Source of the DNA: a virus
IMG/VR virus record: IMGVR_UViG_3300028840_003224
Location: 1-64,000 of that record
Reading direction: 5' to 3' (one strand)
DNA: 64,000 bases
The translations under genes and the position numbers were made by a program. Every line of letters begins with the position of its first letter. The first letter of the stretch is position 1. Below, in pieces: positions 56,634 through 63,213 of this stretch. The notes beneath the pieces are model-generated. The model made no database searches, had not been told where the DNA came from, and saw nothing but the letters and a program-made list of their open reading frames with translations.

Positions 56634-59187
56634 CACATACTATATAGATTCTGAGACGGTTGGCTTTCAAGGTCTCATCACCCTCATCCAGTGGGCTTAC
56701 GAGGATGGGGATGTTCACCTGCACAACCTCTGGGATGTGCCGGTGCGTGACACCATTGAGCTGCTGGAGAAGTTCGTAGAGAAGGGTAAGACCCTGTGCT
56801 TCTTCAACGCCAACTACGACACGTTCCACATGTGCAAGGTGTACACGATGTGGAAGCTGCTGGCTGAGCGTGTAGGTCCTGACGCTGTGCCGAAGAACAT
56901 CCACGTGGATGTCCTGGCGCAGGCAGAGAAGGACGCCCGAGACGGCGACTGCTACAAGCCTGACAACGTCATCTGCCTGATGCTGCACAGCCGCAAGGGC
57001 AAGTTCCAGACGCTCATGTCGCGGCACGACGTGCGTGTGACGAAGGTCCCGAGACAGCTCGGGTCGAAGCTGGCTCAGGAGCTGGAGAAGCGTATTGAGC
57101 TGGACGGCATCTTGTTCGCTAAGAGAGCCAACCCCAACGCTCCGAAGTGGGGCGTGTACGACAGGATTAAGAAGGGCAAGGAAGATGAGATCGATCCGGA
57201 CTTCGTCGATGTTACACTGAAGTTCAAACCTGCGAGAGGGCTGAAGTATCTGGCCGAGCACTGCCTCGGTCTGGACCCTGAGTTCCACTCGTTCAAGGAT
57301 GTCTACCCAATCCGCCCGCACAAGCTGGCAGAGATCGGGTACGCTCCGTTCGCCTTGGGAATCAGCAAGCCTGAGGTGGATTGGAAAGTATGGGATAAGC
57401 AGCGTAAACTGAAGGGCTACGCATGGCCCGCGCTCATTCATATTGACATTAAACACTGGAGAGATAATGAAGAGGCTAGACGCTACGCACGAGACGACGT
57501 TGTCTACACACGGTTGCTCGACGAATACTTCGGCTTCCCAGAAGCAGGAGACAATGACTCAGTGCTTGCATGCATGGTCGCCTCTGTTCGTTGGCATGGT
57601 TTCACCATCGACGCCACAGAGATCGCCAGACTACTTGCAAAATCCCGCCAAGTGCTTGAGGCATCCCCGGTAAACATCAACAAGCCTTCCAAGGTCAAAG
57701 AGTACATCCGCGAAGTGATGGACGAGACCGAGGCAACCTTGATCGACAAGAGCACGAAGAAGGCGAACCTGGAGAAGATACGTGACGAATACATTGTTGA
57801 TCCTGATGATTGTGACCCTGAGCTGGGCGGTGAGCTGTGCATTAAATGTTTTGGCGACGGCTGCATTCGGTGTTCTGAAGCGGGCTTCCTCCCGGCTGGA
57901 CCAACCCCAGCGTCCAAGCGGGCCGACGAGATCCTGCACATTAAGGCCGCAGCGAAAGAAGTCGAACTGTACACAAAGCTGCTGCAAGCCGGACGGTTCC
58001 ACGCCGCGTTCAAAGTTATTGGAACCTTGTCATCCCGTATGGCGGGCGGGGAAGGTCTCAACGCGCAAGGCATTAAAGGGTCTGACGAAGTTCGGTCGAG
58101 CTTCCCGCTGAAGTGGGGAGGCATGGTTCTGTGCGGTGGTGACTTCGACGGCTTCGAGGTGACCTTGGCAGACGCTGTGTTCCAGGACGCCAAGCTACGG
58201 GCTGACCTGCTGGCTGGCAAGTCTATCCACACCATGATGGCGGTGGAGATCTATCCGAACAAGACTGAGGAAGAGATCAAGGCATCGAAAGGATATAAGG
58301 ACGGTGGCGATGTCGATATGTACACTCGTGGCAAGCAGGCTGTGTTTGCAACATTGTACGGCGGCGACGCAAACACCATCAATAAAAAGCTGTCGATTCC
58401 TAAGAAGGTCGCCGAGACCGCATTCGACAACTTCCAGAACAAGTACCCAGGCATCAAAGCAGCACGTGACAAAGTTGCCGAAGACTTCGCAGCTCTGGAG
58501 CAGCACGGCGAGGTTGGTACAGGCAAGATCACGTATAAGGTGCCTGCTGAGTATGTCGAAACGTTCCTCGGATTCCGACGCTACTTCCCTATCGAGAATA
58601 AGATTGCTAAGGCCATCTTCGACCTCGCCCACGACGTTCCCAAAGCCTGGAGACGACTTGACTTTAAGGTCGTCCGAAGAGACCGAGAACAAACGCCAGC
58701 GGGAGCAGTGTCATCGGCGTTATATGGAGCAGCTTTCCAGATACAGGCAGCGAATATCCGGGCGGCTAACAACCACCTCATCCAGTCACCTGGAGCTATG
58801 ATCACGAAGGACTTGCAGCGACAGATCTGGGACATCCAGCCCAGCGGTGTGAACCCCTGGCGGGTGGCTCCGATCAACATCCACGATGAGGTGCTCAGCG
58901 TGACCGACCCGGACTACGTCGACGAGGTGACCGATGTCACCTTGCGGGTGGTCGAGTCATACCGCGACCGGGTGCCGCTGATCGGCATGGACTGGGTCAA
59001 GAGCATGGAGAACTGGGCAGGGAAGAAGGGCGCGAAGGAAGCGGTCATCTCCATCGGCCCGCACGGCATCAAGGAAGTGTTCGACGACGAAGAGTACGTG
59101 GCCCCGATGGGGATCGAAGAACTGGAGGCGTTGGACGAAGTGCCTGACCCCTGCCTAGACCTTAGCAGCTTGGAGAACATGATATGA
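56617..59187 (+). CDS. Family A DNA polymerase with 3'-5' exonuclease
   Basis: The ATG at 56617 removes an unlikely leader and starts MRFRPNTYYIDSETVGF, whose D-x-E is the exonuclease Exo I motif. Polymerase motif A is VLCGGDFDGFEVTLAD (near residue 505) with the catalytic Asp and Glu kept but S and Q replaced. Motif B is YTRGKQAVFATLYGG (near residue 570). Motif C is INIHDEVLS (near residue 752). A Cys-rich insert (CDPELGGELCIKCFGDGC, near residues 400-417) is unusual. It is the replicative polymerase of this phage. Confidence 0.92.
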   Translation: MRFRPNTYYIDSETVGFQGLITLIQWAYEDGDVHLHNLWDVPVRDTIELLEKFVEKGKTLCFFNANYDTFHMCKVYTMWKLLAERVGPDAVPKNIHVDVLAQAEKDARDGDCYKPDNVICLMLHSRKGKFQTLMSRHDVRVTKVPRQLGSKLAQELEKRIELDGILFAKRANPNAPKWGVYDRIKKGKEDEIDPDFVDVTLKFKPARGLKYLAEHCLGLDPEFHSFKDVYPIRPHKLAEIGYAPFALGISKPEVDWKVWDKQRKLKGYAWPALIHIDIKHWRDNEEARRYARDDVVYTRLLDEYFGFPEAGDNDSVLACMVASVRWHGFTIDATEIARLLAKSRQVLEASPVNINKPSKVKEYIREVMDETEATLIDKSTKKANLEKIRDEYIVDPDDCDPELGGELCIKCFGDGCIRCSEAGFLPAGPTPASKRADEILHIKAAAKEVELYTKLLQAGRFHAAFKVIGTLSSRMAGGEGLNAQGIKGSDEVRSSFPLKWGGMVLCGGDFDGFEVTLADAVFQDAKLRADLLAGKSIHTMMAVEIYPNKTEEEIKASKGYKDGGDVDMYTRGKQAVFATLYGGDANTINKKLSIPKKVAETAFDNFQNKYPGIKAARDKVAEDFAALEQHGEVGTGKITYKVPAEYVETFLGFRRYFPIENKIAKAIFDLAHDVPKAWRRLDFKVVRRDREQTPAGAVSSALYGAAFQIQAANIRAANNHLIQSPGAMITKDLQRQIWDIQPSGVNPWRVAPINIHDEVLSVTDPDYVDEVTDVTLRVVESYRDRVPLIGMDWVKSMENWAGKKGAKEAVISIGPHGIKEVFDDEEYVAPMGIEELEALDEVPDPCLDLSSLENMI

Positions 59188-59477
59188 GCCAAAAGGACAT
59201 GCTGCCAAAGATGCTGCTTGTCAGAGTTCGCATCAACCCAGATGGCGATGGGTGCACTGGGTTGTACGGCCCTTTCGGAATCCTGATAGCTGGAGGCGAT
59301 GAATACCACGACAGCATCAGTGCGTACATCGACGGGTACGTGGACGCCCTGTCCAACTACCACGAGGTGAAGGTGGAGAACTGGACGCTGCCGAGCGACC
59401 ACCCGGAGACTTACAACATCAACTGGATGCCTCACGACATCCTTGATCTGCCTATTGAAGGGATGGAGAAGCCATGA
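59184..59477 (+). CDS. Hypothetical protein (97 aa), paralogue of the next gene
   Basis: It shares with the next gene the outline GLYGPFGILIAGGDEYHDSI versus GLYVNGGLEMDDFTCSQF, an ISAYIDGYVDAL versus IQARIEGFMDGV helix and a Y-x-W-x segment. Unknown function. ATGA overlaps join polymerase, this gene and the next. Confidence 0.6.
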   Translation: MSQKDMLPKMLLVRVRINPDGDGCTGLYGPFGILIAGGDEYHDSISAYIDGYVDALSNYHEVKVENWTLPSDHPETYNINWMPHDILDLPIEGMEKP

Positions 59478-59776
59478 AGTTCGACATCGTAGTAGTTGAA
59501 GGGGATCGCGGGCGGATGGGCCTGTACGTGAATGGCGGGCTGGAGATGGACGACTTCACCTGTTCTCAGTTTCGGGTGTCTACCTCAATCCAGGCCCGCA
59601 TCGAGGGGTTCATGGATGGCGTCGACATGGTCTGCGATTACCATCCGGACGGATACTCATACACACTCTCCCAATGGCGTTACGTGGGCCCTGAGAGCCT
59701 CTCAGAGGGTTACGTGCACAACGGGCTTCCCATGTACCTGACCGAAATCCAGGAAGTTTTCCTGGAATTGATTTGA
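59474..59776 (+). CDS. Hypothetical protein (100 aa), paralogue of the preceding gene
   Basis: A diverged copy of the gene before it, with the same order of strand, ARIEGFMDGVDMV helix and a C-terminal helix (MYLTEIQEVFLELI). It ends just before promoter P2 and closes the polymerase operon. Confidence 0.6.
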   Translation: MKFDIVVVEGDRGRMGLYVNGGLEMDDFTCSQFRVSTSIQARIEGFMDGVDMVCDYHPDGYSYTLSQWRYVGPESLSEGYVHNGLPMYLTEIQEVFLELI

Positions 59777-59800
59777 CACCGGTCTGGGGTGGTGTATGAT
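59773..59800 (+). promoter_or_regulatory. Sigma70-type promoter P2 (TTGACA-16-TATGAT)
   Basis: TTGACA (59773-59778), 16 bases and TATGAT (59795-59800) are followed by TTAGGTAGACAAAACA. The ATG of the next gene is at 59837. It overlaps the stop of the gene upstream. Confidence 0.85.
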
Positions 59801-59836
59801 TTAGGTAGACAAAACATCACAAACAAGGAAACAGAC

Positions 59837-60112
59837 ATGCCGAACGAATCAAACATGCGAAACCTAAAGGCCCTGATGGACCTGCTGTCGGACAACCACG
59901 CTGACATCACCGCACAAGCGGCTCACGTCAACGCACGAGTCATCTTGGCCGACGAGCGCAACTCGGAGCGGGCTGGTTCTGGCAGTGTAAGCCTCAAGTG
60001 GGCCGCTCGCCAGTTGGAGACCCTGGAAGAGCTGCTGGATAATCAACGGCGGCGAACGGCTCGCGTCCTGGCAGAAGTCAAAGCAATCAGAAAGAATCTG
60101 AAAACGGTTTGA
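59837..60112 (+). CDS. Hypothetical helical protein (91 aa)
   Basis: The ATG at 59837 follows AAGGAAAC and lies 37 bases after promoter P2; the frame from 59789 overlaps the promoter and is rejected. The protein is nearly all helix (MRNLKALMDLLSDNHADIT, AARQLETLEELLDNQRRRTA). Unknown function. Confidence 0.65.
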   Translation: MPNESNMRNLKALMDLLSDNHADITAQAAHVNARVILADERNSERAGSGSVSLKWAARQLETLEELLDNQRRRTARVLAEVKAIRKNLKTV

Positions 60113-60122
60113 AAGGTGAGCC

Positions 60123-60401
60123 ATGAAACTTGAACAATGGGCAGTGTCCAACCTCAGCGGCCCTTACACTCCTCCGGAGTGTCAGATCCGGTGCATCTCG
60201 GGAGTCGTCAGCGGGAGCCCGCTGTTCGAGGACGGGAAGTTCATCACGACGTCGCGCATCGTCTCTGTAGAGGGCCGAGTAGTGACGACCAACAGCGGCA
60301 GCGAATACACCCTGGGCGACCCAGACCCTGACTACGTCGCGTGGTGTGTAGAGAACGGCTTCGACCCGCCGTCCGAAGAAAACCCTATCCGAGTCCTTTG
60401 A
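60123..60401 (+). CDS. Hypothetical protein (92 aa), beta-barrel-like
   Basis: The product contains GGxF-type strands (ISGVVSGSPLFEDGKFITTS, RIVSVEGRVVTTNSGSEYTL) and an acidic end (DPDPDYVAW, PPSEENPIRVL). It resembles small SH3- or OB-like phage proteins but no family is certain. GAAAGGTGAG precedes the ATG. Confidence 0.6.
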   Translation: MKLEQWAVSNLSGPYTPPECQIRCISGVVSGSPLFEDGKFITTSRIVSVEGRVVTTNSGSEYTLGDPDPDYVAWCVENGFDPPSEENPIRVL

Positions 60402-60426
60402 GGAGGGAAGCTTATGAAGATTTAAT

Positions 60427-60455
60427 TTGACAAGGCAACATTTGTGTGATAAGAT
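60427..60455 (+). promoter_or_regulatory. Sigma70-type promoter P3 (TTGACA-17-TAAGAT)
   Basis: TTGACA (60427-60432), a 17-base spacer and TAAGAT (60450-60455). No gene follows directly; the RNA cluster (60540-61260) does, so this is probably the promoter of the stable RNAs. Confidence 0.88.
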
Positions 60456-60656
60456 TGAGTATACCTTTAACGTAAACAGAAGAACAAGGCCACCGACCGA
60501 ACGGCTGTGGCAGACAACCAACCAGGAGGACAGACCAATGTTTCAGGGGCTGTAATGGCCCCATCAGAGGACGACGAGCTAGGTGCTCAGTAGTGGTGAA
60601 ATTGAGATAAATGATTTACCTCATACGATAAACAACACAGCCTAGCAAGTCAACAC
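60456..60656 (+). other. RNA leader before the tRNA cluster
   Basis: No convincing gene is seen. GGGGC (60546-60550) pairs with GCCCC (60558-60562) around a 7-base loop. GAGGTAAATC-type sequence near 60606-60624 can fold on itself, and GCTAGGTGCT near 60579 could pair with AGCCTAGC near 60638. An AGGAGG near 60524 precedes an ATG with only five codons, so this may be a decoy start. Confidence 0.4.
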
Positions 60657-60730
60657 TGTGGACGCTTAGCTCAGTATGTTGAGAGCGCCCCGCTTGGGGA
60701 GGTCGCTGGTTCAAATCCGACAGGTCCACA
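60657..60730 (+). tRNA. Degenerate tRNA (Pro-like) with shortened anticodon arm
   Basis: Acceptor TGTGGAC/GTCCACA is a perfect 7-bp match, the D arm has GCTC/GAGC, and the T loop is TTCAAAT on a stem with one mismatch. Between D and T arms there are only 18 bases instead of the usual 22-23. They fold as CCCC-GCTT-GGGG, a 4-base loop in place of a 7-base anticodon loop. The remaining GCTTGGGG resembles a Pro (TGG) loop whose 3' stem strand was lost. It may be a decaying tRNA or a tRNA mimic. Confidence 0.5.
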
Positions 60731-60734
60731 GTAT

Positions 60735-60807
60735 TCCGGGATGGCGCAGTTGGTAGCGCGGCAGATTGTTAATCTGTAGGTCACTGGTTCGAGCCCAGTT
60801 CCCGGAG
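60735..60807 (+). tRNA. tRNA-Asn (anticodon GTT)
   Basis: All four arms are canonical: acceptor TCCGGGA/TCCCGGA, D arm GCGC/GCGC, anticodon arm GCAGA/TCTGT with loop TTGTTAA (anticodon 60768-60770), and T arm ACTGG/CCAGT with loop TTCGAGC. The discriminator is G60807 and CCA is not encoded. Confidence 0.93.
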
Positions 60808-60869
60808 CTTGGTGAATTCTAGACGCGAGCACCTCTCTACCGGGACGTGGTGCGAAGCACACCAATGAC

Positions 60870-60938
60870 ATGTTTGTAGCTCAGTTGGTAGAGTGCCGGT
60901 GCCACCGGTGGTCGGGGGTTCGAGTCCCTCCAGGCATG
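60870..60938 (+). tRNA. Degenerate tRNA (Gly-like) with 3-base loop in place of anticodon loop
   Basis: Acceptor ATGTTTG/CAGGCAT (two G-T pairs), D arm GCTC/GAGT with a normal AGTTGGTA loop, and T arm GGGGG/CCCTC with loop TTCGAGT are all present. Only 19 bases separate D and T arms. They fold as CCGGT-GCC-ACCGG, a perfect 5-bp stem with a 3-base GCC loop. GCC is a Gly anticodon, but a 3-base loop should not decode. This is the second tRNA here with a compact anticodon arm. Confidence 0.5.
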
Positions 60939-60960
60939 CTTGAAAGAGAGTGCGGAGAAA

Positions 60961-61048
60961 GAGGCGGGCAACAGTCCGGTTTTGACCTCACTAAGGCGAA
61001 GCAGTTTTGTGAGGAAGCTGTGGACCTCGACCCTCCGCTATTGAAACA
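60961..61048 (+). ncRNA. Structured RNA of unknown family, copy A
   Basis: An 88-base unit repeated at 61066-61156. CCTCAC pairs with GTGAGG around a 17-base loop, and ACAG near 60971 pairs with CTGT near 61018. In copy B these become CCCTCAC/GTGAGGG and CAGC/GCTG, so pairing is kept by paired changes. Both end in ATTGAAACA. I know no RNA family with this form. Confidence 0.55.
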
Positions 61049-61065
61049 GAAGGAAGCAAAGTGAG

Positions 61066-61156
61066 GAGGCGGGCAGCGGCCCGGTTTTGGCCCTCACCAG
61101 GGCGAATCAGTATTGTGAGGGTGCTGAGGACCTCCAAGATCTTTGCAATTGAAACA
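61066..61156 (+). ncRNA. Structured RNA of unknown family, copy B
   Basis: The second tandem unit shares the start GAGGCGGGCA, the CCGGTTTTG and GGGCGAA/GGCGAA words, TTGTGAGG, GAGGACCTC/GTGGACCTC and the end ATTGAAACA with copy A. Compensating changes in two stems indicate selection on structure rather than on protein. Confidence 0.55.
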
Positions 61157-61164
61157 CCACCCTG

Positions 61165-61254
61165 GCTGCGGGGACTCTGGGACGTCCAGGTGTGACGTCC
61201 TTGCTTGTAACTGAAGGGTTCGATCCCCATTGGGTAGGTTGCAAGCCCCGCAGC
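61165..61254 (+). ncRNA. tRNA-like RNA with 9-bp closing stem
   Basis: GCTGCGGGG (61165-61173) and CCCCGCAGC (61246-61254) close the structure. Inside are a hairpin GGACGTC/GACGTCC with the 7-base loop CAGGTGT (61180-61200), a CTTGC/GCAAG stem, and GGG-TTCGATC-CCC, which has a T-loop sequence. The T-like arm is not next to the closing stem, so it is not a normal tRNA. It may be a tRNA-derived RNA. Confidence 0.45.
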
Positions 61255-61278
61255 TGGGATTTCACAACGGAGAAGACG

Positions 61279-61353
61279 ATGAACTTACTTTTACCACTGT
61301 TGATAATCGCCGTGCTGCTGGTGGCGTGGCTAACTGGAGGTGACAACATCTGA
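61279..61353 (+). CDS. 24-residue hydrophobic peptide
   Basis: The frame MNLLLPLLIIAVLLVAWLTG plus GDNI starts 8 bases after ACGGAGA and its stop overlaps the next ATG (TGATG). It would be a single membrane span. Such a peptide could be a membrane toxin-like or lysis-regulating peptide, or merely a translated leader for the next gene. Confidence 0.45.
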   Translation: MNLLLPLLIIAVLLVAWLTGGDNI

Positions 61354-61595
61354 TGCTTGACGTACTGAGCGAAGAGAAGACGAAGAACGAAGGGAACGAC
61401 ATCGGCCCGTTGGTGTGGGACTGCCTCGCCAGCCATACTAGCCTGCCTCGGGCCGCGTGCAAGTCCCTGATCTACTGCCTGATCTACGGCGGACCTGTGC
61501 TCAAGATCTGCCGAGACAACAAGCTGGGTATCACCGAGATCATGTTGATCCGGACCACGTTCGACGACATTATGGAAGGCCATATCGCCCTTTAA
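61353..61595 (+). CDS. Hypothetical protein (80 aa)
   Basis: The product has a Cys-containing central helix (LVWDCLASHTSLPRAACKSL, IYCLIYGGPVLKICRDNKLG). The spacing GDI-x-P-x-V resembles small phage regulators, but no family is certain. Confidence 0.55.
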   Translation: MLDVLSEEKTKNEGNDIGPLVWDCLASHTSLPRAACKSLIYCLIYGGPVLKICRDNKLGITEIMLIRTTFDDIMEGHIAL

Positions 61596-61618
61596 CCCTT
61601 AACCACTTGGAGACTGTC

Positions 61619-61783
61619 ATGCGAAGTAAATGGCACGAGAGACAGGAAGAGAAGAAAGCCCTCATGGAAGAGAACGCAACGGAGCGTGCGAAACGCTCAA
61701 ACAAAGAGCAGCTTGAGGCTCTTGACTTCCGCCTTGGGAAAGGCGTCGGAGCGAAGAAAGAAAGGAAACGGCTGGCCGAATGA
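61619..61783 (+). CDS. Small highly charged protein (54 aa)
   Basis: The ATG at 61619 follows TTGGAG. The protein is a Lys/Glu/Arg-rich helix (MRSKWHERQEEKKALMEENA, KKERKRLAE). The longer frame from 61457 overlaps the previous gene entirely and is rejected. Confidence 0.55.
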   Translation: MRSKWHERQEEKKALMEENATERAKRSNKEQLEALDFRLGKGVGAKKERKRLAE

Positions 61784-62046
61784 TCGATCTGATACTGGGC
61801 TGGGCGTTGGCAGCCACCGTCATACTGCTGCTATTGTCATGGGCCCATAGTGACATGAACCGAGAGCTGGAGAGAGCCCTACAAGGGTGGCGCAAGGCAG
61901 CGGCCCTCAAGGACGAAGCTAAGAAGGAGCGCATGAGGTCCGACAAAGAGTGCGAACGACTCAAGTTAGAGCTGTCTGTGGCGAACGCTCGCCGCATCCA
62001 AGTCCTCGACGATATGCATGAGGCCCTCGAACAGCACGAATATTAA
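61780..62046 (+). CDS. Single-span membrane protein with coiled coil (88 aa), spanin-like
   Basis: A transmembrane segment (residues 3-21, DLILGWALAATVILLLLSW) is followed by a long charged coiled coil (residues 25-80). This resembles phage inner spanins, which help disrupt the outer membrane at lysis. No outer lipoprotein partner is visible nearby. ATGA overlap with the previous gene. Confidence 0.55.
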   Translation: MIDLILGWALAATVILLLLSWAHSDMNRELERALQGWRKAAALKDEAKKERMRSDKECERLKLELSVANARRIQVLDDMHEALEQHEY

Positions 62047-62051
62047 ACGCT

Positions 62052-62120
62052 TGCGGATGGGCTGGTGCTCAGCCGGGCCTCATAAGCCTGGACTCGAAGG
62101 TTCAATCCCTTCATCCGCAA
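62052..62120 (+). tRNA. tRNA-Met-type (anticodon CAT) with short D loop
   Basis: Acceptor TGCGGAT/ATCCGCA, anticodon arm CGGGC/GCCTG with loop CTCATAA (anticodon 62081-62083) and T arm GAAGG/CCTTC with loop TTCAATC are all good. The D arm GCTG/CAGC encloses only five bases, so the RNA is 69 long. CAT could mean Met or lysidine-modified Ile. Confidence 0.75.
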
Positions 62121-62122
62121 CT

Positions 62123-62239
62123 TGATCGGTTCTCCTCGCGGCTTGCAGTACACAAGCTGCCAACCCCTGCCAGGGGTAACTAGCGGGGAAGCGGGCTCGC
62201 GCGAGCCCACGGCATGGGGTGCAATTCCTTGGCCGATCA
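62123..62239 (+). ncRNA. Large multi-arm tRNA-like RNA
   Basis: TGATCGG (62123-62129) pairs with CCGATCA (62233-62239). Inside are GCGGCTTG/CAAGCTGC with a 7-base loop (62138-62160), CCCCT-GCC-AGGGG (62164-62176), the palindrome GGGCTCGC/GCGAGCCC (62193-62208) and GGGG-TGCAATT-CCTT, a T-arm-like end. It is too long and branched for a tRNA unless it is a strange type II tRNA. The 5-bp stem with GCC loop repeats the odd form seen at 60896-60908. Confidence 0.45.
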
Positions 62240-62249
62240 CTTACTGAAA

Positions 62250-62290
62250 TGCACCGAGGACTCTAGACCCGTGGTCCTCTGGTTGGTGCA
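62250..62290 (+). ncRNA. Hairpin RNA, possible tRNA remnant
   Basis: TGCACC (62250-62255) pairs with GGTGCA (62285-62290) and GAGGAC (62256-62261) with GTCCTC (62274-62279) around a 12-base loop. It lies in the tRNA cluster and may be a tRNA reduced to acceptor plus anticodon stems. Confidence 0.35.
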
Positions 62291-62292
62291 GT

Positions 62293-62350
62293 CTCGTCTG
62301 GGCTTGGGCGGCGAAGTGGTAGACCAATACCCTCACCCCGGCCCAGCGAG
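62293..62350 (+). ncRNA. Hairpin RNA with tRNA-Leu-like D-arm remnant
   Basis: CTCG and CTGGGC (62293-62303, one bulge) pair with GCCCAG and CGAG (62341-62350). Inside, GCGAAGTGGTAGACC resembles the D arm of Leu or Ser tRNAs, but no anticodon or T arm is complete. Confidence 0.35.
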
Positions 62351-62362
62351 GCGAACGGGTAT

Positions 62363-62435
62363 GCCCCGTTAGACTAATGGCCATGTCGCCACCCTTTCAA
62401 GGTGGAGGTTGCGAGTTCGAGTCTCGCACGGGGTA
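62363..62435 (+). tRNA. tRNA-Glu (anticodon TTC)
   Basis: Acceptor GCCCCGT/ACGGGGT (first pair G-T), anticodon arm CCACC/GGTGG with loop CTTTCAA (anticodon 62396-62398) and T arm GCGAG/CTCGC with loop TTCGAGT are canonical. The D arm has three pairs (GAC/GTC), as often in Glu/Gln tRNAs. Discriminator A62435. Confidence 0.9.
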
Positions 62436-62437
62436 CT

Positions 62438-62510
62438 GTGGTCGTAGCTCAATTAGTTAGAGCGTCGGATTGTGATTCCGAAGGTTGTGGATGCGAGTTC
62501 CACCGGCCAC
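62438..62510 (+). tRNA. tRNA-His (anticodon GTG)
   Basis: Acceptor GTGGTCG/CGGCCAC, D arm GCTC/GAGC, anticodon arm TCGGA/TCCGA with loop TTGTGAT (anticodon 62472-62474) and T arm GTGGA/TCCAC are complete. The discriminator is C62511, typical for His. The T loop is TGCGAGT, with G where the universal T55 should be, which is unusual. Confidence 0.85.
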
Positions 62511-62539
62511 CCCAAACACCCTTAACCCTGGAGAGAATC

Positions 62540-62917
62540 GTGGAAGAACAAGTATTTGAACTCATCGAGACCGTGAAGGCTGGCTTGCCAGTCGTGTCCG
62601 AACAAGCTGTGCGTGCCTTACTCATCGACAAGTGGGTGGGGTTACTCTTCGGTCTCTTAGGCTTGCTCGTGACCATCCCGGCCAGTGTCTGGGCCATTCG
62701 GTGCTGGTACAAAGACTGCAAGCATGACGACGACTACATGATGGACCGCGACATGGAAGGCTTCATGCTGGTCGCCGCCGTCGTCCCTTCCGCTCTCGCG
62801 ATCATATCCTTGATCATCGTCGGCATCAATCTGTCCAGCATCATCAGCATCTCCAGCTGCCCGGACTACTACGCCGTGCTGCAAGTCATCGAGATGGCGA
62901 AGGGCGCGGTCAAATGA
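62540..62917 (+). CDS. Membrane protein (125 aa), GTG start
   Basis: The start GTG at 62540 follows CTGGAGAG; the frame from 62402 runs through the tRNAs and is rejected. Two hydrophobic segments (about residues 33-53 and 75-100) flank an acidic, Asp-rich loop (CKHDDDYMMDRDMEG). It is probably an inner-membrane protein of unknown role. Confidence 0.65.
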   Translation: MEEQVFELIETVKAGLPVVSEQAVRALLIDKWVGLLFGLLGLLVTIPASVWAIRCWYKDCKHDDDYMMDRDMEGFMLVAAVVPSALAIISLIIVGINLSSIISISSCPDYYAVLQVIEMAKGAVK

Positions 62918-63213
62918 TCTACATGGAATACGACCCGGACTCGGCAGGTACTCGCATCTCGTTCGTCGTTAAGGACACGTGCGACAACTCGATCCCGCAA
63001 GGGGTTGCCCACGCCCTCTTCGAGGGACTGGACGGCCAGTTCTTCACAGAGGGCCCACACCGTGCCCGAGCACCGCAGACCACGTTGAACCTGTTCAAGG
63101 TCGACCTGCTTCTGCATGCTGCTAGGTGCGAGCAGAGGGACGCTGACATCCGCCAGCAGAAGCGGGACTTCGAGGCCAAGTATGGCAAAGAGCCGCCGAG
63201 GGATTACAAATGA
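62914..63213 (+). CDS. Hypothetical protein (99 aa)
   Basis: ATGA overlap with the previous gene. The product (MIYMEYDPDSAGTRISFVVK, QGVAHALFEGLDGQFFTEGP) ends in a charged helix (RDADIRQQKRDFEAKYGKEP). Unknown family. Confidence 0.6.
   Translation: MIYMEYDPDSAGTRISFVVKDTCDNSIPQGVAHALFEGLDGQFFTEGPHRARAPQTTLNLFKVDLLLHAARCEQRDADIRQQKRDFEAKYGKEPPRDYK

Noticed and set aside
60671-60871. Reverse frame GLEPVTYRLTICRATN-type protein
   Set aside because: This is the well-known false protein read from the antisense strand of tRNA genes.
61038-61156. ATTGAAAC ends recalled CRISPR repeats
   Set aside because: Only two copies exist, each inside a much longer repeated RNA unit. There are no regular spacers and no cas genes.
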